DNA of 11,599 bases from an uncultured Eubacteriales bacterium. GTDB taxonomy: Bacteria > Bacillota > Clostridia > Oscillospirales > Acutalibacteraceae. The position numbers and the translations under genes are program-made. Position 1 is the first letter of the stretch. Each line of letters opens with the position of its first letter. The stretch is taken from positions 1 through 11,599 of the forward strand of contig CAKTTT010000059.1 in the NCBI GenBank assembly GCA_934615635.1, written 5' to 3'. Positions 4,737-11,599 of this stretch are shown one piece after another. The notes below the pieces were generated by a model, which saw only the letters and a list, made by a program, of their open reading frames with translations, was not told the DNA's origin and made no database searches.

Positions 4737-6032
4737 TTATAGACGTCGGCCGGGAAGTAGCGTCGGCCGTCCGTAGACGGCGCCGCGGCCTAGCTGCTCT
4801 TCGATCCGCAGGAGCTGGTTGTATTTGCACACCCGGTCGGTCCGGGCGGGCGCGCCGGTTTTGATCTGGCCGGTTCCCAGGGCCACGGCGATGTCCGCGA
4901 TGGAGGTGTCCTCCGTTTCGCCGCTGCGGTGGGAGAGAATGGCGCGGTAACCGTTGCTTCCCGCCAGGCGGACGGTTTCCATGGTTTCCGACAGGGTGCC
5001 GATCTGATTGGGCTTGACCAGCACCGCATTGGCAGCCCCTTGGCGGATGCCCTCCCGCAGCCGGGAGGGATTGGTGACGAACAGGTCGTCTCCGACAACC
5101 TGCAGCCGCCCGCCCAGCTCTCCGGTGAGCCTGGCGAAGCCCTGAAAGTCATCCTCGCCCAGCGGATCCTCCAACGAGATCAGGGGATACTTTCGGGAAA
5201 GGCTCTCGAAATAGGCGATCAGTTCCTCCCGGGTCATCACGGTTCCCCGTTTGGGAAGACGGTAGCGGCTGTCCGGCTCCGCCCACTCGCTGGCCGCCGC
5301 GTCCAGGGCAATGCACACCTCCTCTCCGGGACGCAGGCCGGCCGCCTGGATGGCCTCGGTCAGCAGCCGGAGAGCCTGTTCGTCGTCCTGAAGGTCAGGG
5401 GCGAAGCCGCCCTCATCCCCCACGGCGGTGGAAAGCCCCTGCCGCCGGAGCAGTCCCTTGAGGGCGGTGTAGACGGCGCAGGCCATTCGCATGGCGTCGT
5501 GAAAGGAGCCGGCCCCCACCGGCATAATCATGAATTCCTGGATGTCCACGTTGTTGTCGGCGTGGGCGCCGCCGTTGAGAATGTTCATCATGGGAATGGG
5601 AAGGACCGCTGCCGCCGCGCCGCCCAGATAGCGGTAGAGCGGCTGGCCCGAGGCCAGGGCGGCGGCTTTGGCGCAGGCCAGGGATACCGCCAGGGTGGCG
5701 TTGGCGCCCAGCCGGGATTTGTTAGGGGTGCCGTCGGTTTCGATCAGCAGGCGGTCGATGGTCCCCTGGCTGCAGGCGGATATCCCCCGCAGAAGGGGGG
5801 CGATGTGTTCGCGGATGTTGGCCACCGCCCGGGTGACGCCCTTTCCGCCGTATACGTCGGGATGACCGTCCCGCAGCTCCACGGCTTCATGGCGGCCGGT
5901 GGAGGCGCCGGAGGGGACGCTGGCGGTGGCGGTCACGCCGTTTTCCAGGGTGACCTCCGCCTCCACGGTGGGGGTTCCCCGGGAATCGAAAATCTGGCGG
6001 CCGGTGACGGCTGCAATGGTAGGAGATGGCAT
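4737..6032 (-). CDS. eno: Enolase (phosphopyruvate hydratase)
   Basis: Enolase converts 2-phosphoglycerate to phosphoenolpyruvate in glycolysis and needs magnesium; it is cytoplasmic. The 431-residue product has the usual bacterial length. Residues 1-135 form the N-terminal capping domain (IFDSRGTPTVEAEV, the SGASTGRHEA mobile loop at 41-50, DGTPNKSRLGANATLA). The barrel carries the expected residues: H157, E207 in GDEGGFAP, metal ligands D244, E288 (SLEDP) and D315 (GDDLFVTN), catalytic K340 (KPNQIGT), the H368-R369-S370 loop in SHRSGETED, and K391 (KTGAPAR). Nothing essential is missing. The loop EDPLGEDDFQGF and the arginine-rich tail are somewhat divergent, so a second paralogue elsewhere is possible. 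ATG at 6032 follows AAGAGG by 7 bp. The gene is monocistronic, with no convincing -35/-10 and no clear terminator after it. Confidence 0.97.
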   Translation of the reverse strand: MPSPTIAAVTGRQIFDSRGTPTVEAEVTLENGVTATASVPSGASTGRHEAVELRDGHPDVYGGKGVTRAVANIREHIAPLLRGISACSQGTIDRLLIETDGTPNKSRLGANATLAVSLACAKAAALASGQPLYRYLGGAAAAVLPIPMMNILNGGAHADNNVDIQEFMIMPVGAGSFHDAMRMACAVYTALKGLLRRQGLSTAVGDEGGFAPDLQDDEQALRLLTEAIQAAGLRPGEEVCIALDAAASEWAEPDSRYRLPKRGTVMTREELIAYFESLSRKYPLISLEDPLGEDDFQGFARLTGELGGRLQVVGDDLFVTNPSRLREGIRQGAANAVLVKPNQIGTLSETMETVRLAGSNGYRAILSHRSGETEDTSIADIAVALGTGQIKTGAPARTDRVCKYNQLLRIEEQLGRGAVYGRPTLLPGRRL

Positions 6033-6120
6033 GGAGATACCTCTTTTCTTCTTTTATTCACGGCTCATCGCTGCAATGATAGTATGTCCCCCTCTTCGTG
6101 TATTTCATGAAAGAATATCA

Positions 6121-6163
6121 GAAAAATGAAAACGCCCGGACGGCAAAAACCGTTTGTGAGGCG
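6121..6163 (-). terminator. Intrinsic terminator on the minus strand, upstream of enolase
   Basis: Read on the minus strand, an outer CGCC/GGCG pair (6163-6160 with 6136-6133) encloses a hairpin ACGG-loop-CCGT (6153-6150 with 6143-6140). It is followed by TTTTCATTTTTC. It would end transcription coming from the MATE gene that once stood to its right, insulating enolase. Confidence 0.45.
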
Positions 6164-6172
6164 CTTTCGGCT

Positions 6173-6450
6173 TTATTCCGGTGAGCTTGGCGATACGTCC
6201 GGCGGCGCGGCCGGGATGGGGGAGGAAGCCCGCAGTTCCCGGGTGACGCTCAGGCAAAGGGGAGCGCCGGAAGAAAGGTGATCAGATCCGCCGCCGTTCC
6301 CCATGCCGAAAACAAAGATGAACAGCAGATTCAACAGGATGTTCAACACCCTGCCGGCGGCGGGGTCCAATATGGGTAGGCGGCGTTGCCTTGATGCGGC
6401 AGTGGATTGTAGAGGACAAAGTCCGTCAGCACAGGCTCTCTGCCGTACGC
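6173..6450 (-). pseudogene. MATE-family efflux transporter, internal fragment (pseudogene)
   Basis: Two minus-strand frames together resemble the middle of a MATE multidrug/cation antiporter. The first reads FVLYNPLPHQGNAAY (about 6417-6376) and matches the family's FVLNNQLRFQGNAAY segment. After a frame change near 6375 the second reads VLNILLNLLFIFVFGMGNGG, matching VLNIxLDPLFIFVFGMGIxG. The family DP is changed to NL and the spacing between the two blocks is a few bases short. The frame then degenerates and stops at 6173. The fragment is in the same strand and order as the N-terminal remnant at 7208-7035, with a cupin gene between them. The match comes from memory of family motifs, not from an alignment. 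Confidence 0.75.
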
Positions 6451-6489
6451 ATATACTAAAGCTGAGAATATTTTTCGGAGGTAAGGTAT

Positions 6490-6933
6490 GTGAACAGAAA
6501 TAACTATGGCGGCCATGCTCCCGAGATAAGGGATTATGGGGCGGAACCGCTTATCGTGAACATCGACTGTTTTGCTCAACAGAATCCATATTATAGAACA
6601 GCGTTATGGACGGGTAACCATCTCCAAGTGACACTAATGAGCATACCTGTCCATGGGGATATCGGGCTTGAAATGCATTCCCATCTTGACCAATTTATAC
6701 GCATTGAGGACGGATATGCTCTTGTCATGATGGGAAACAGCCAGACCAACTTGAACCACCGGCAAAGAGTAAACGGCAACTATGCCGTGCTTGTTCCCGC
6801 TGGCACGTGGCACAACATTATCAATATAGGGAAGACGCCGTTAAAGCTATATTCCATTTATGCACCGCCGCAGCATCCGTTTGGAACGGTTCATAAAACT
6901 AAAAAGGAAGCAGAAGATTCTGAAAAGCATTGA
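6490..6933 (+). CDS. Cupin-domain protein in an AT-rich cassette
   Basis: A 147-residue cytoplasmic cupin. Motif 1 is GLEMHSHLDQFIRIEDG (59-75), with H63, H65 and E73 or nearby acids as likely metal ligands. Motif 2 includes VPAGTWHNIINIG (102-114), with H108 as the last ligand. It ends with the family signature LKLYSIYAPPQHPFGTVH (118-135), known from a widespread small cupin family of unknown substrate. The start is GTG at 6490, 8 bp after GGAGG (6477-6481). An ATG at 6488 overlaps it but is followed at once by TGA, so only GTG opens the frame. Base composition is clearly more AT-rich than in the neighbours, and the gene lies between two pieces of a broken MATE gene on the opposite strand, so it was probably acquired by insertion. 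A terminator follows directly. Confidence 0.9.
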   Translation: MNRNNYGGHAPEIRDYGAEPLIVNIDCFAQQNPYYRTALWTGNHLQVTLMSIPVHGDIGLEMHSHLDQFIRIEDGYALVMMGNSQTNLNHRQRVNGNYAVLVPAGTWHNIINIGKTPLKLYSIYAPPQHPFGTVHKTKKEAEDSEKH

Positions 6934-6950
6934 TGAAGACAATGGAAGAA

Positions 6951-6999
6951 AAGTCCCGCATTTCGTACTATATGAAATGCGGGACTTCTTATATATTTT
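6951..6999 (+). terminator. Intrinsic terminator of the cupin cassette
   Basis: A perfect 14-bp stem (6951-6964 with 6974-6987) and 9-nt loop are followed by CTTATATATTTTC. It starts 17 bp after the cupin stop, so the gene is a self-contained unit. Confidence 0.85.
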
Positions 7000-7034
7000 C
7001 TTGGAAACTCCGCTTCAGTACAAGGCCCCTTCCT

Positions 7035-7208
7035 CTCGCCTAACTGCCGATGAAGAAGGGGTCCGCCATAGTATAAACAGAGGATGAGCATGGAGATGAT
7101 GGCGGGCGCCGCCAGAGTACAGACCAGCCGCGCTACCGGCGTTTCGGTCATCCTTCGGAATCTCTCCGCGGGGATTTCTTCCGCTTTTTGCTTTCCGCAT
7201 TTCTCCAT
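7035..7208 (-). pseudogene. MATE-family efflux transporter, N-terminal fragment (pseudogene)
   Basis: From ATG at 7208 the frame reads through FRRMTETPVARLVCTLAAPAIISML, the typical start of one clostridial MATE subgroup. A frame change near 7082 then leads to SVYTMADPFFIG in another frame, and a lost base near 7046 leads to QLGE, together matching the family's SLYNMADTFFVGQLG. Everything after that (about residue 60 on) is missing until the second fragment beyond the cupin gene. The protein cannot be functional. The upstream spacing to a ribosome site is also poor. Confidence 0.78.
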
Positions 7209-7249
7209 AGAGACTGCTTCATCCTTTTCGGGTACGCCCGCCGCACATC

Positions 7250-7350
7250 TTTAGGGAAACTACGCGGCAGCAATCAGCGCAGATTTCAACCACCCATCCG
7301 TGTGTTTCAGATCTGAGATGGCGTGGAAATTGTTGTATAATTTCCCTAAA
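7250..7350. mobile_element. Candidate 101-bp MITE-like element with terminal inverted repeats
   Basis: TTTAGGGAAA (7250-7259) and TTTCCCTAAA (7341-7350) are perfect 10-bp terminal inverted repeats. The next 11 positions inward agree at 5 sites and differ only by transitions at the other 6, suggesting an older repeat of about 21 bp. The interior has no gene. A perfect GGAAATT/AATTTCC repeat (7325-7331, 7339-7345) and a TATAAT (7336-7341) lie at the right end. No clear target duplication was found, so this stays a candidate. Confidence 0.4.
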
Positions 7351-7393
7351 ATTTACCAATTATGAAGGGGACACCAATTTATACATAAAAAAA

Positions 7394-7423
7394 TTTGCCA
7401 AATTGCAAAATGCAATTGACAAA
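7394..7423. promoter_or_regulatory. Inverted repeat overlapping the -35 box of the rpoB promoter
   Basis: Left arm 7394-7407 and right arm 7411-7423 pair with one bulge and one mismatch around AAA; the inner AATTGCA/TGCAATT is perfect. The right arm contains the TTGACA hexamer, so a bound protein would affect rpoB transcription. Confidence 0.45.
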
Positions 7424-7444
7424 ATAAAAGGAATCCTGTATTAT
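7416..7444 (+). promoter_or_regulatory. Main promoter of the rpoB-rpoC operon
   Basis: TTGACA (7416-7421) and TATTAT (7439-7444) lie 17 bp apart; the -35 is consensus and the -10 differs by one base. The start site would be near 7451, giving a leader of about 160 nt. A second possible -10 (TATAAT, 7336-7341) lies in the upstream inverted-repeat element with only a weak -35. Confidence 0.85.
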
Positions 7445-7612
7445 AGTATACTGCACAATCATGGGGAGATATGCCTGTTTATGCATCCAGTATAGCACAG
7501 AATGTGAAAATTGGCAATAGGCTTCCGCAAAATTTCTGGCGACTTTCTCTTGGCGCTTGAAAAGGGATTTCGGTGTGACAACCAAAAAATAGGAACAGGA
7601 GTGATCGAGCCT
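7445..7612 (+). other. rpoB 5' leader
   Basis: The leader is about 160 nt. TATACTG (7447-7453) and CAGTATA (7488-7494) could pair into a long-range stem at its very 5' end. A 29-codon frame (7471-7560) beginning MPVYASSIAQ follows a GGGGAG placed too close to its ATG (2 nt), so translation is doubtful. No L10-type leader structure was recognised. Confidence 0.4.
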
Positions 7613-10600
7613 ATGGCGAATGTCAAACCGGTCAAGCTGGGCAACAATGTTCGCATGAGCTTTGCAAAAATCAATGAGGTGCTGGATATGCCCAATCTCA
7701 TTGAGGTGCAGAAAAACTCGTACGAGTGGTTTCTGAAGGAAGGGCTCAAGGAGGTTTTCAGCGACGTTTCCTCCATCACGGATTACACGGGCAACCTGGT
7801 GCTGGAGTTTATCGATTACCGCCTGGATGAAACACCGAAATATACCGTCGAGCAGTGCAAGGAGCGGGACGTGACCTATGCCGCCCCGCTGCGGGTGCGG
7901 GCCCGGCTGCTGAACAAGGAAACCGGCGAAATCAAGGAATCCGAGGTGTTCATGGGGGATTTCCCCCTGATGACCGATAGCGGCACCTTTGTCATCAACG
8001 GCGCGGAGCGGGTCATCGTCTCCCAGTTGGTGCGTTCTCCCGGCGTCTACTTCGGGATGAACTACGACACCACCGGCAAAAAGCTGTTCAACGCCACGGT
8101 GATCCCCAACCGGGGCGCCTGGCTGGAGTATGAGACCGACTCCTCCGATGTATTCTATGTGCGCATCGACAAAAACCGCAAGCTGCCGGTGACGGTCTTC
8201 GTGCGGGCGCTGGGTCTTGGCTCGGATGCGGAGCTGCTGGATTTCTTCGGCGACGACGAGCGGATCCACGCCACCATCGAGAAGGACATCACCAAGAACT
8301 CGGAGGAGGCGCTGCTGGAGGTATACCGCAAGCTGCGTCCCGGCGAGCCGCTGACGGTGGAAAACTCCCAGCAGCATCTGGACAGCTTGTTTTTCGATCC
8401 CCGCCGGTATGATCTGTCCCGGGTGGGCCGTTATAAATATAATAAGAAATTAGGGCTTTCCAATCGTCTGGCCGGCTGCCGCCTGAGCCGCCCGGTGGTG
8501 GATCCCGCCACCGGCGAGGTGCTGGCCGATGCCGGGGAGTTCATCAACCGGGAGCGCGCTTTGGAGATGGAGGACGCCGGCGTCACCGTCGCCTATGTGG
8601 CGGTGGAGGAGCACGGCGAGGACCGGGAGGTCAAGATCGTCACCAACGGCATGGTGGACATCCGGAAATATGTGGATTTCGACGCGGCCGAGCTGGGGAT
8701 CCATGAGCGGGTGCGCTATTCCGTGCTGCGGGAGATCCTGGACGCCAACGAAACCGAGGAGGACCTCAAGGAGGCCATCCGGCAGCGGGCGGGGGATCTG
8801 GTGCCCAACCATATCATTATCGACGATATGCTGGCCTCCATCAACTACGTCAACTGTCTGGCCCACGATGTGGGCACGGTGGATGATATCGACCATCTGG
8901 GCAACCGCCGCATCCGTTCGGTGGGCGAGCTGCTGCAGAACCAGTTTCGCATCGGCTTTTCCCGTATGGAGCGGGTCATCCGCGAGCGTATGACCCTGCA
9001 GGCGCAGGATATGGACGTCATCACCCCCCAGGCGCTGATCAACATCCGCCCGGTGGTGGCCGCCATCAAGGAATTTTTCGGCTCTTCGCCCCTTTCCCAG
9101 TTCATGGATCAGACCAATCCTCTGGCGGAGCTGACCCATAAGCGCCGCCTGTCCGCTTTGGGCCCCGGCGGCTTGTCCCGTGACCGGGCCGGATTCGAGG
9201 TCCGCGACGTTCACTACAGCCATTACGGCCGGATGTGCCCCATTGAGACCCCGGAAGGCCCCAACATCGGCCTGATTTCCTATCTGGCCACCTTTGCCAG
9301 GATCAACGAGTACGGCTTTGTGGAGGCCCCCTTCCGCCGGGTGGATAAGACCACCGGCGTGGTGACCGACGAAGTGGTGTATATGCCCGCCGATGTGGAG
9401 GACGACTTTATCGTCGCCCAGGCCAACGAGCCGCTGGACGAGGAAGGGCGCTTCGCCCGTCCCAAGGTTAACGCCCGTTACCGGGACGAGTTTCTGGAAA
9501 TCGACCGGGAAAAGGTCGATTACATGGACGTTTCTCCCAAGATGGTGGTGTCCGTGGCCACGGCCATGATCCCCTTCCTGGAAAACGACGACGCCAACCG
9601 CGCCCTGATGGGCTCCAACATGCAGCGGCAGGCGGTGCCCCTGCTGAAGACCGAATCCCCCATCGTGGGCACCGGTATGGAATACAAGGCGGGCGTGGAC
9701 TCGGGGGTCTGCGTGCTGGCCAAGGAAGCCGGCACGGTCATCTCCGTTTCCGCCGACCGCATCGTCATCCGCCGGGATACCGACGGTCAGCAGGACACCT
9801 ATAAAATCATCAAATTCATGCGTTCCAACCAGGGCACCTGCACCAATCAGCGCCCGGTGGTGAGCCACGGCCAGCATGTGGAAAAGGGGGAGGTCATCGC
9901 CGACGGCCCCTCCACCAGCGGCGGTGAGATCTCCCTGGGCAAAAACGTGCTGATCGGCTTCATGACCTGGGAGGGCTACAACTACGAGGACGCCGTTCTG
10001 ATCAACGAGAAGGTCGTGCGGGACGACGTGTTTACCTCCATCCATATCGAGGAGTACGAGATCGAATCCCGGGACACCAAGCTGGGGCCGGAGGAGATCA
10101 CCAGGGACATCCCCAACGTAGGCGAGGATGCGCTCAAGGACCTGGACGAGCGGGGGATCATCCATATCGGCGCCGAGGTGCGCTCGGGGGATATCCTGGT
10201 GGGCAAGGTGACCCCCAAGGGCGAAACCGAGCTGACCGCAGAGGAACGGCTGCTGCGCGCCATTTTCGGTGAAAAGGCCCGGGAGGTGCGGGACACCTCC
10301 CTGCGGGTCCCCCACGGTGAATACGGCATCATCGTGGACGTTAAGGTTTTCACCCGGGATAACTGCGACGAGCTTTCTCCCGGCGTCAACATGGTGGTGC
10401 GCTGTTATATCGCCCAGAAGCGGAAGATCAGCGTGGGCGACAAGATGGCGGGACGCCACGGCAACAAGGGCGTGGTTTCCCGGATCCTGCCCAGCGAGGA
10501 TATGCCCTTCCTGCCGGACGGCCGGCCGCTGGACATCGTCCTCAACCCCCTGGGCGTGCCCTCCCGTATGAATATCGGGCAGGTGCTGGAGGTGCATTTG

Positions 10601-11332
10601 GGCTATGCCGCCGCCGCTTTGGGGTGGAAGATGATGACTCCGGTGTTCGACGGCGCCCACGAGCAGGATATCCAGGAGCTGCTGGAGCAGGCGGGCAAGC
10701 GCCGGGACGGCAAGACCGTTCTTTACGACGGCCGCACCGGCGAGGCTTTCGATAACCCCGTCACAGTGGGGTATATGTACTTCCTCAAGCTCCATCATCT
10801 GGTGGACGACAAGATCCACGCCCGTTCCACCGGCCCCTACTCCCTGGTGACCCAGCAGCCGCTGGGCGGTAAGGCCCAGTTCGGCGGCCAGCGGTTCGGC
10901 GAAATGGAGGTCTGGGCGCTGGAGGCTTACGGCGCTGCCTACACCCTGCAGGAGATCCTCACCGTCAAGTCCGACGACGTGGTGGGCCGTGTAAAGACCT
11001 ACGAGGCCATTGTCAAGGGGCAGAACGTGCCCCAGTCCGGCGTGCCGGAATCCTTCAAGGTGCTGGTGAAGGAGCTGCAGTCCCTGGGCCTGGATATCAA
11101 AGTGCTGAATAAGGATAAGCAGGAGATCGACCTGAAGCAGACCTTCGACGACGACGACGATCTGAACATGGTGGCCGTGGACGACGCCGCTTTCACCCAT
11201 GTGGCGGACGAGGGCGACCTGGACGGCTACGGTGTGGAGGAACCGGAGGTGCCGGAGGAAGAGCTGCTCCTGGACGAGGAGGAGACGGAGGACGATTACG
11301 TCTCCGACGCGCTGCTGGACGATGAACTGTAA
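7613..11332 (+). CDS. rpoB: DNA-directed RNA polymerase beta subunit
   Basis: RpoB forms, with beta-prime, the catalytic core of RNA polymerase. The 1239-residue product is complete and of normal Firmicute length. It opens MANVKPVKLGNNVRMSFAKI and proceeds through the protrusion and lobe domains (about 30-440), the fork and rifampicin region (484-550), and the hybrid-binding and flap regions. K944 and K952 in KISVGDKMAGRHGNKG correspond to the active-centre lysines of E. coli. The C-terminal clamp ends in a very acidic tail (EEPEVPEEELLLDEEETEDD). Known resistance positions are wild type (D499, H509 and S514, equal to E. coli 516, 526 and 531), but P493 stands where E. coli has Q510. ATG at 7613 is chosen over the longer frame because of AGGAGTGAT (7597-7605) and the family N-terminus; GTG at 7601 is an alternative. 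rpoC follows after 21 bp. Confidence 0.99.
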   Translation: MANVKPVKLGNNVRMSFAKINEVLDMPNLIEVQKNSYEWFLKEGLKEVFSDVSSITDYTGNLVLEFIDYRLDETPKYTVEQCKERDVTYAAPLRVRARLLNKETGEIKESEVFMGDFPLMTDSGTFVINGAERVIVSQLVRSPGVYFGMNYDTTGKKLFNATVIPNRGAWLEYETDSSDVFYVRIDKNRKLPVTVFVRALGLGSDAELLDFFGDDERIHATIEKDITKNSEEALLEVYRKLRPGEPLTVENSQQHLDSLFFDPRRYDLSRVGRYKYNKKLGLSNRLAGCRLSRPVVDPATGEVLADAGEFINRERALEMEDAGVTVAYVAVEEHGEDREVKIVTNGMVDIRKYVDFDAAELGIHERVRYSVLREILDANETEEDLKEAIRQRAGDLVPNHIIIDDMLASINYVNCLAHDVGTVDDIDHLGNRRIRSVGELLQNQFRIGFSRMERVIRERMTLQAQDMDVITPQALINIRPVVAAIKEFFGSSPLSQFMDQTNPLAELTHKRRLSALGPGGLSRDRAGFEVRDVHYSHYGRMCPIETPEGPNIGLISYLATFARINEYGFVEAPFRRVDKTTGVVTDEVVYMPADVEDDFIVAQANEPLDEEGRFARPKVNARYRDEFLEIDREKVDYMDVSPKMVVSVATAMIPFLENDDANRALMGSNMQRQAVPLLKTESPIVGTGMEYKAGVDSGVCVLAKEAGTVISVSADRIVIRRDTDGQQDTYKIIKFMRSNQGTCTNQRPVVSHGQHVEKGEVIADGPSTSGGEISLGKNVLIGFMTWEGYNYEDAVLINEKVVRDDVFTSIHIEEYEIESRDTKLGPEEITRDIPNVGEDALKDLDERGIIHIGAEVRSGDILVGKVTPKGETELTAEERLLRAIFGEKAREVRDTSLRVPHGEYGIIVDVKVFTRDNCDELSPGVNMVVRCYIAQKRKISVGDKMAGRHGNKGVVSRILPSEDMPFLPDGRPLDIVLNPLGVPSRMNIGQVLEVHLGYAAAALGWKMMTPVFDGAHEQDIQELLEQAGKRRDGKTVLYDGRTGEAFDNPVTVGYMYFLKLHHLVDDKIHARSTGPYSLVTQQPLGGKAQFGGQRFGEMEVWALEAYGAAYTLQEILTVKSDDVVGRVKTYEAIVKGQNVPQSGVPESFKVLVKELQSLGLDIKVLNKDKQEIDLKQTFDDDDDLNMVAVDDAAFTHVADEGDLDGYGVEEPEVPEEELLLDEEETEDDYVSDALLDDEL

Positions 11333-11353
11333 GAAAGGGAGGGCTGATAGTCT

Positions 11354-11599
11354 ATGATGGAATTCAATGTTTTCGATTCGATTAAAATCGGGTTGGCTTC
11401 TCCCGACCAAATCCGCAGCTGGTCCCACGGCGAGGTGAAAAAGCCGGAAACCATCAACTACCGCACGCTCAAGCCGGAGCGGGACGGCCTGTTCTGCGAG
11501 CGCATTTTCGGGCCGATGAAGGACTGGGAATGCCACTGCGGCAAATATAAGCGCATCCGCTACAAGGGCAAGATCTGCGACCGCTGCGGCGTCGAGGTC
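11354..11599 (+). CDS. rpoC: DNA-directed RNA polymerase beta-prime subunit (N-terminal 82 residues)
   Basis: The frame is open to the window edge and encodes the start of beta-prime. MMEFNVFDSIKIGLASPDQI leads into GEVKKPETINYRTLKPERDG and then FCERIFGPMKDWECHCGKYK. The N-terminal zinc ribbon is visible with C60, C62, C75 and C78 (C-x-C-x12-C-x2-C). ATG at 11354 (or 11357) follows GGGAGGG (11337-11343) by 10 bp. It is co-transcribed with rpoB. The catalytic NADFDGD motif and the rest lie beyond the window. Confidence 0.98.
   Translation, partial: MMEFNVFDSIKIGLASPDQIRSWSHGEVKKPETINYRTLKPERDGLFCERIFGPMKDWECHCGKYKRIRYKGKICDRCGVEV

Noticed and set aside
4929..6110. 393-codon plus-strand frame opposite enolase
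   Set aside because: Antisense shadow of a complete enolase gene; no domain and no ribosome site.
7471..7560. 29-codon leader peptide before rpoB
   Set aside because: The GGGGAG is only 2 nt from the ATG and the peptide shows no attenuation-type codon run, so it is not annotated as a gene.
8450..11536. 1028-codon open frame on the minus strand opposite rpoB
   Set aside because: It is the antisense of an unmistakable rpoB and arises from GC-rich codon use; its translation is His/Gly/Leu-rich with no domain.

Overview
The window looks like a chromosomal segment from a GC-rich anaerobic Firmicute, most likely a gut clostridium of the Oscillospiraceae/Ruminococcaceae type. The reasons are the RpoB and RpoC sequences, strong AGGAGG-type ribosome binding sites, consensus sigma-A promoters, and a ferredoxin/cupin/Crp-Fnr redox locus of clostridial style. 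The assignment is inferred from sequence character, not from a search.

Layout. Positions 1-321 (minus) hold the start of an XRE-type repressor. It is divergent from a small cysteine-rich protein gene (436-729) that has a perfect TTGACA-17-TATAAT promoter and an inverted repeat in its spacer. About 760 bp without a convincing gene follow (730-1492), rich in hairpins and including a 28-bp-period array of small GC hairpins. Next comes a secreted lipoprotein gene (1493-2155). A minus-strand two-gene operon encodes a ferredoxin-like 4Fe-4S protein and a cupin (3463-2402). It is divergent from a Crp/Fnr-family regulator (3593-4252), and the shared intergenic region carries several palindromes. A 484-bp gap follows, with clustered inverted repeats and perhaps decayed coding sequence. 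Then come enolase (6032-4737, minus), a minus-strand terminator, and a broken MATE transporter gene whose two remnants lie on either side of an AT-rich cupin gene with its own terminator (6490-7000). Finally rpoB (7613-11332) and the start of rpoC (11354 onward) are read from a near-consensus promoter, preceded by a 101-bp element with terminal inverted repeats.

How the parts work together. The Crp/Fnr regulator probably controls itself and the divergent ferredoxin-cupin pair; in related clostridia such proteins belong to redox or nitrosative-stress loci. The XRE repressor probably controls the cysteine-rich protein. rpoB-rpoC is an essential operon, here with its own promoter and not directly behind rplJ-rplL. 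No complete mobile element, CRISPR array, tRNA or rRNA was found, and no clearly new multi-gene system is evident. The most unusual structures are the cupin cassette inside the dead MATE gene, the small inverted-repeat element before rpoB, the hairpin array at 1088-1158, and the structured gap at 4323-4460.
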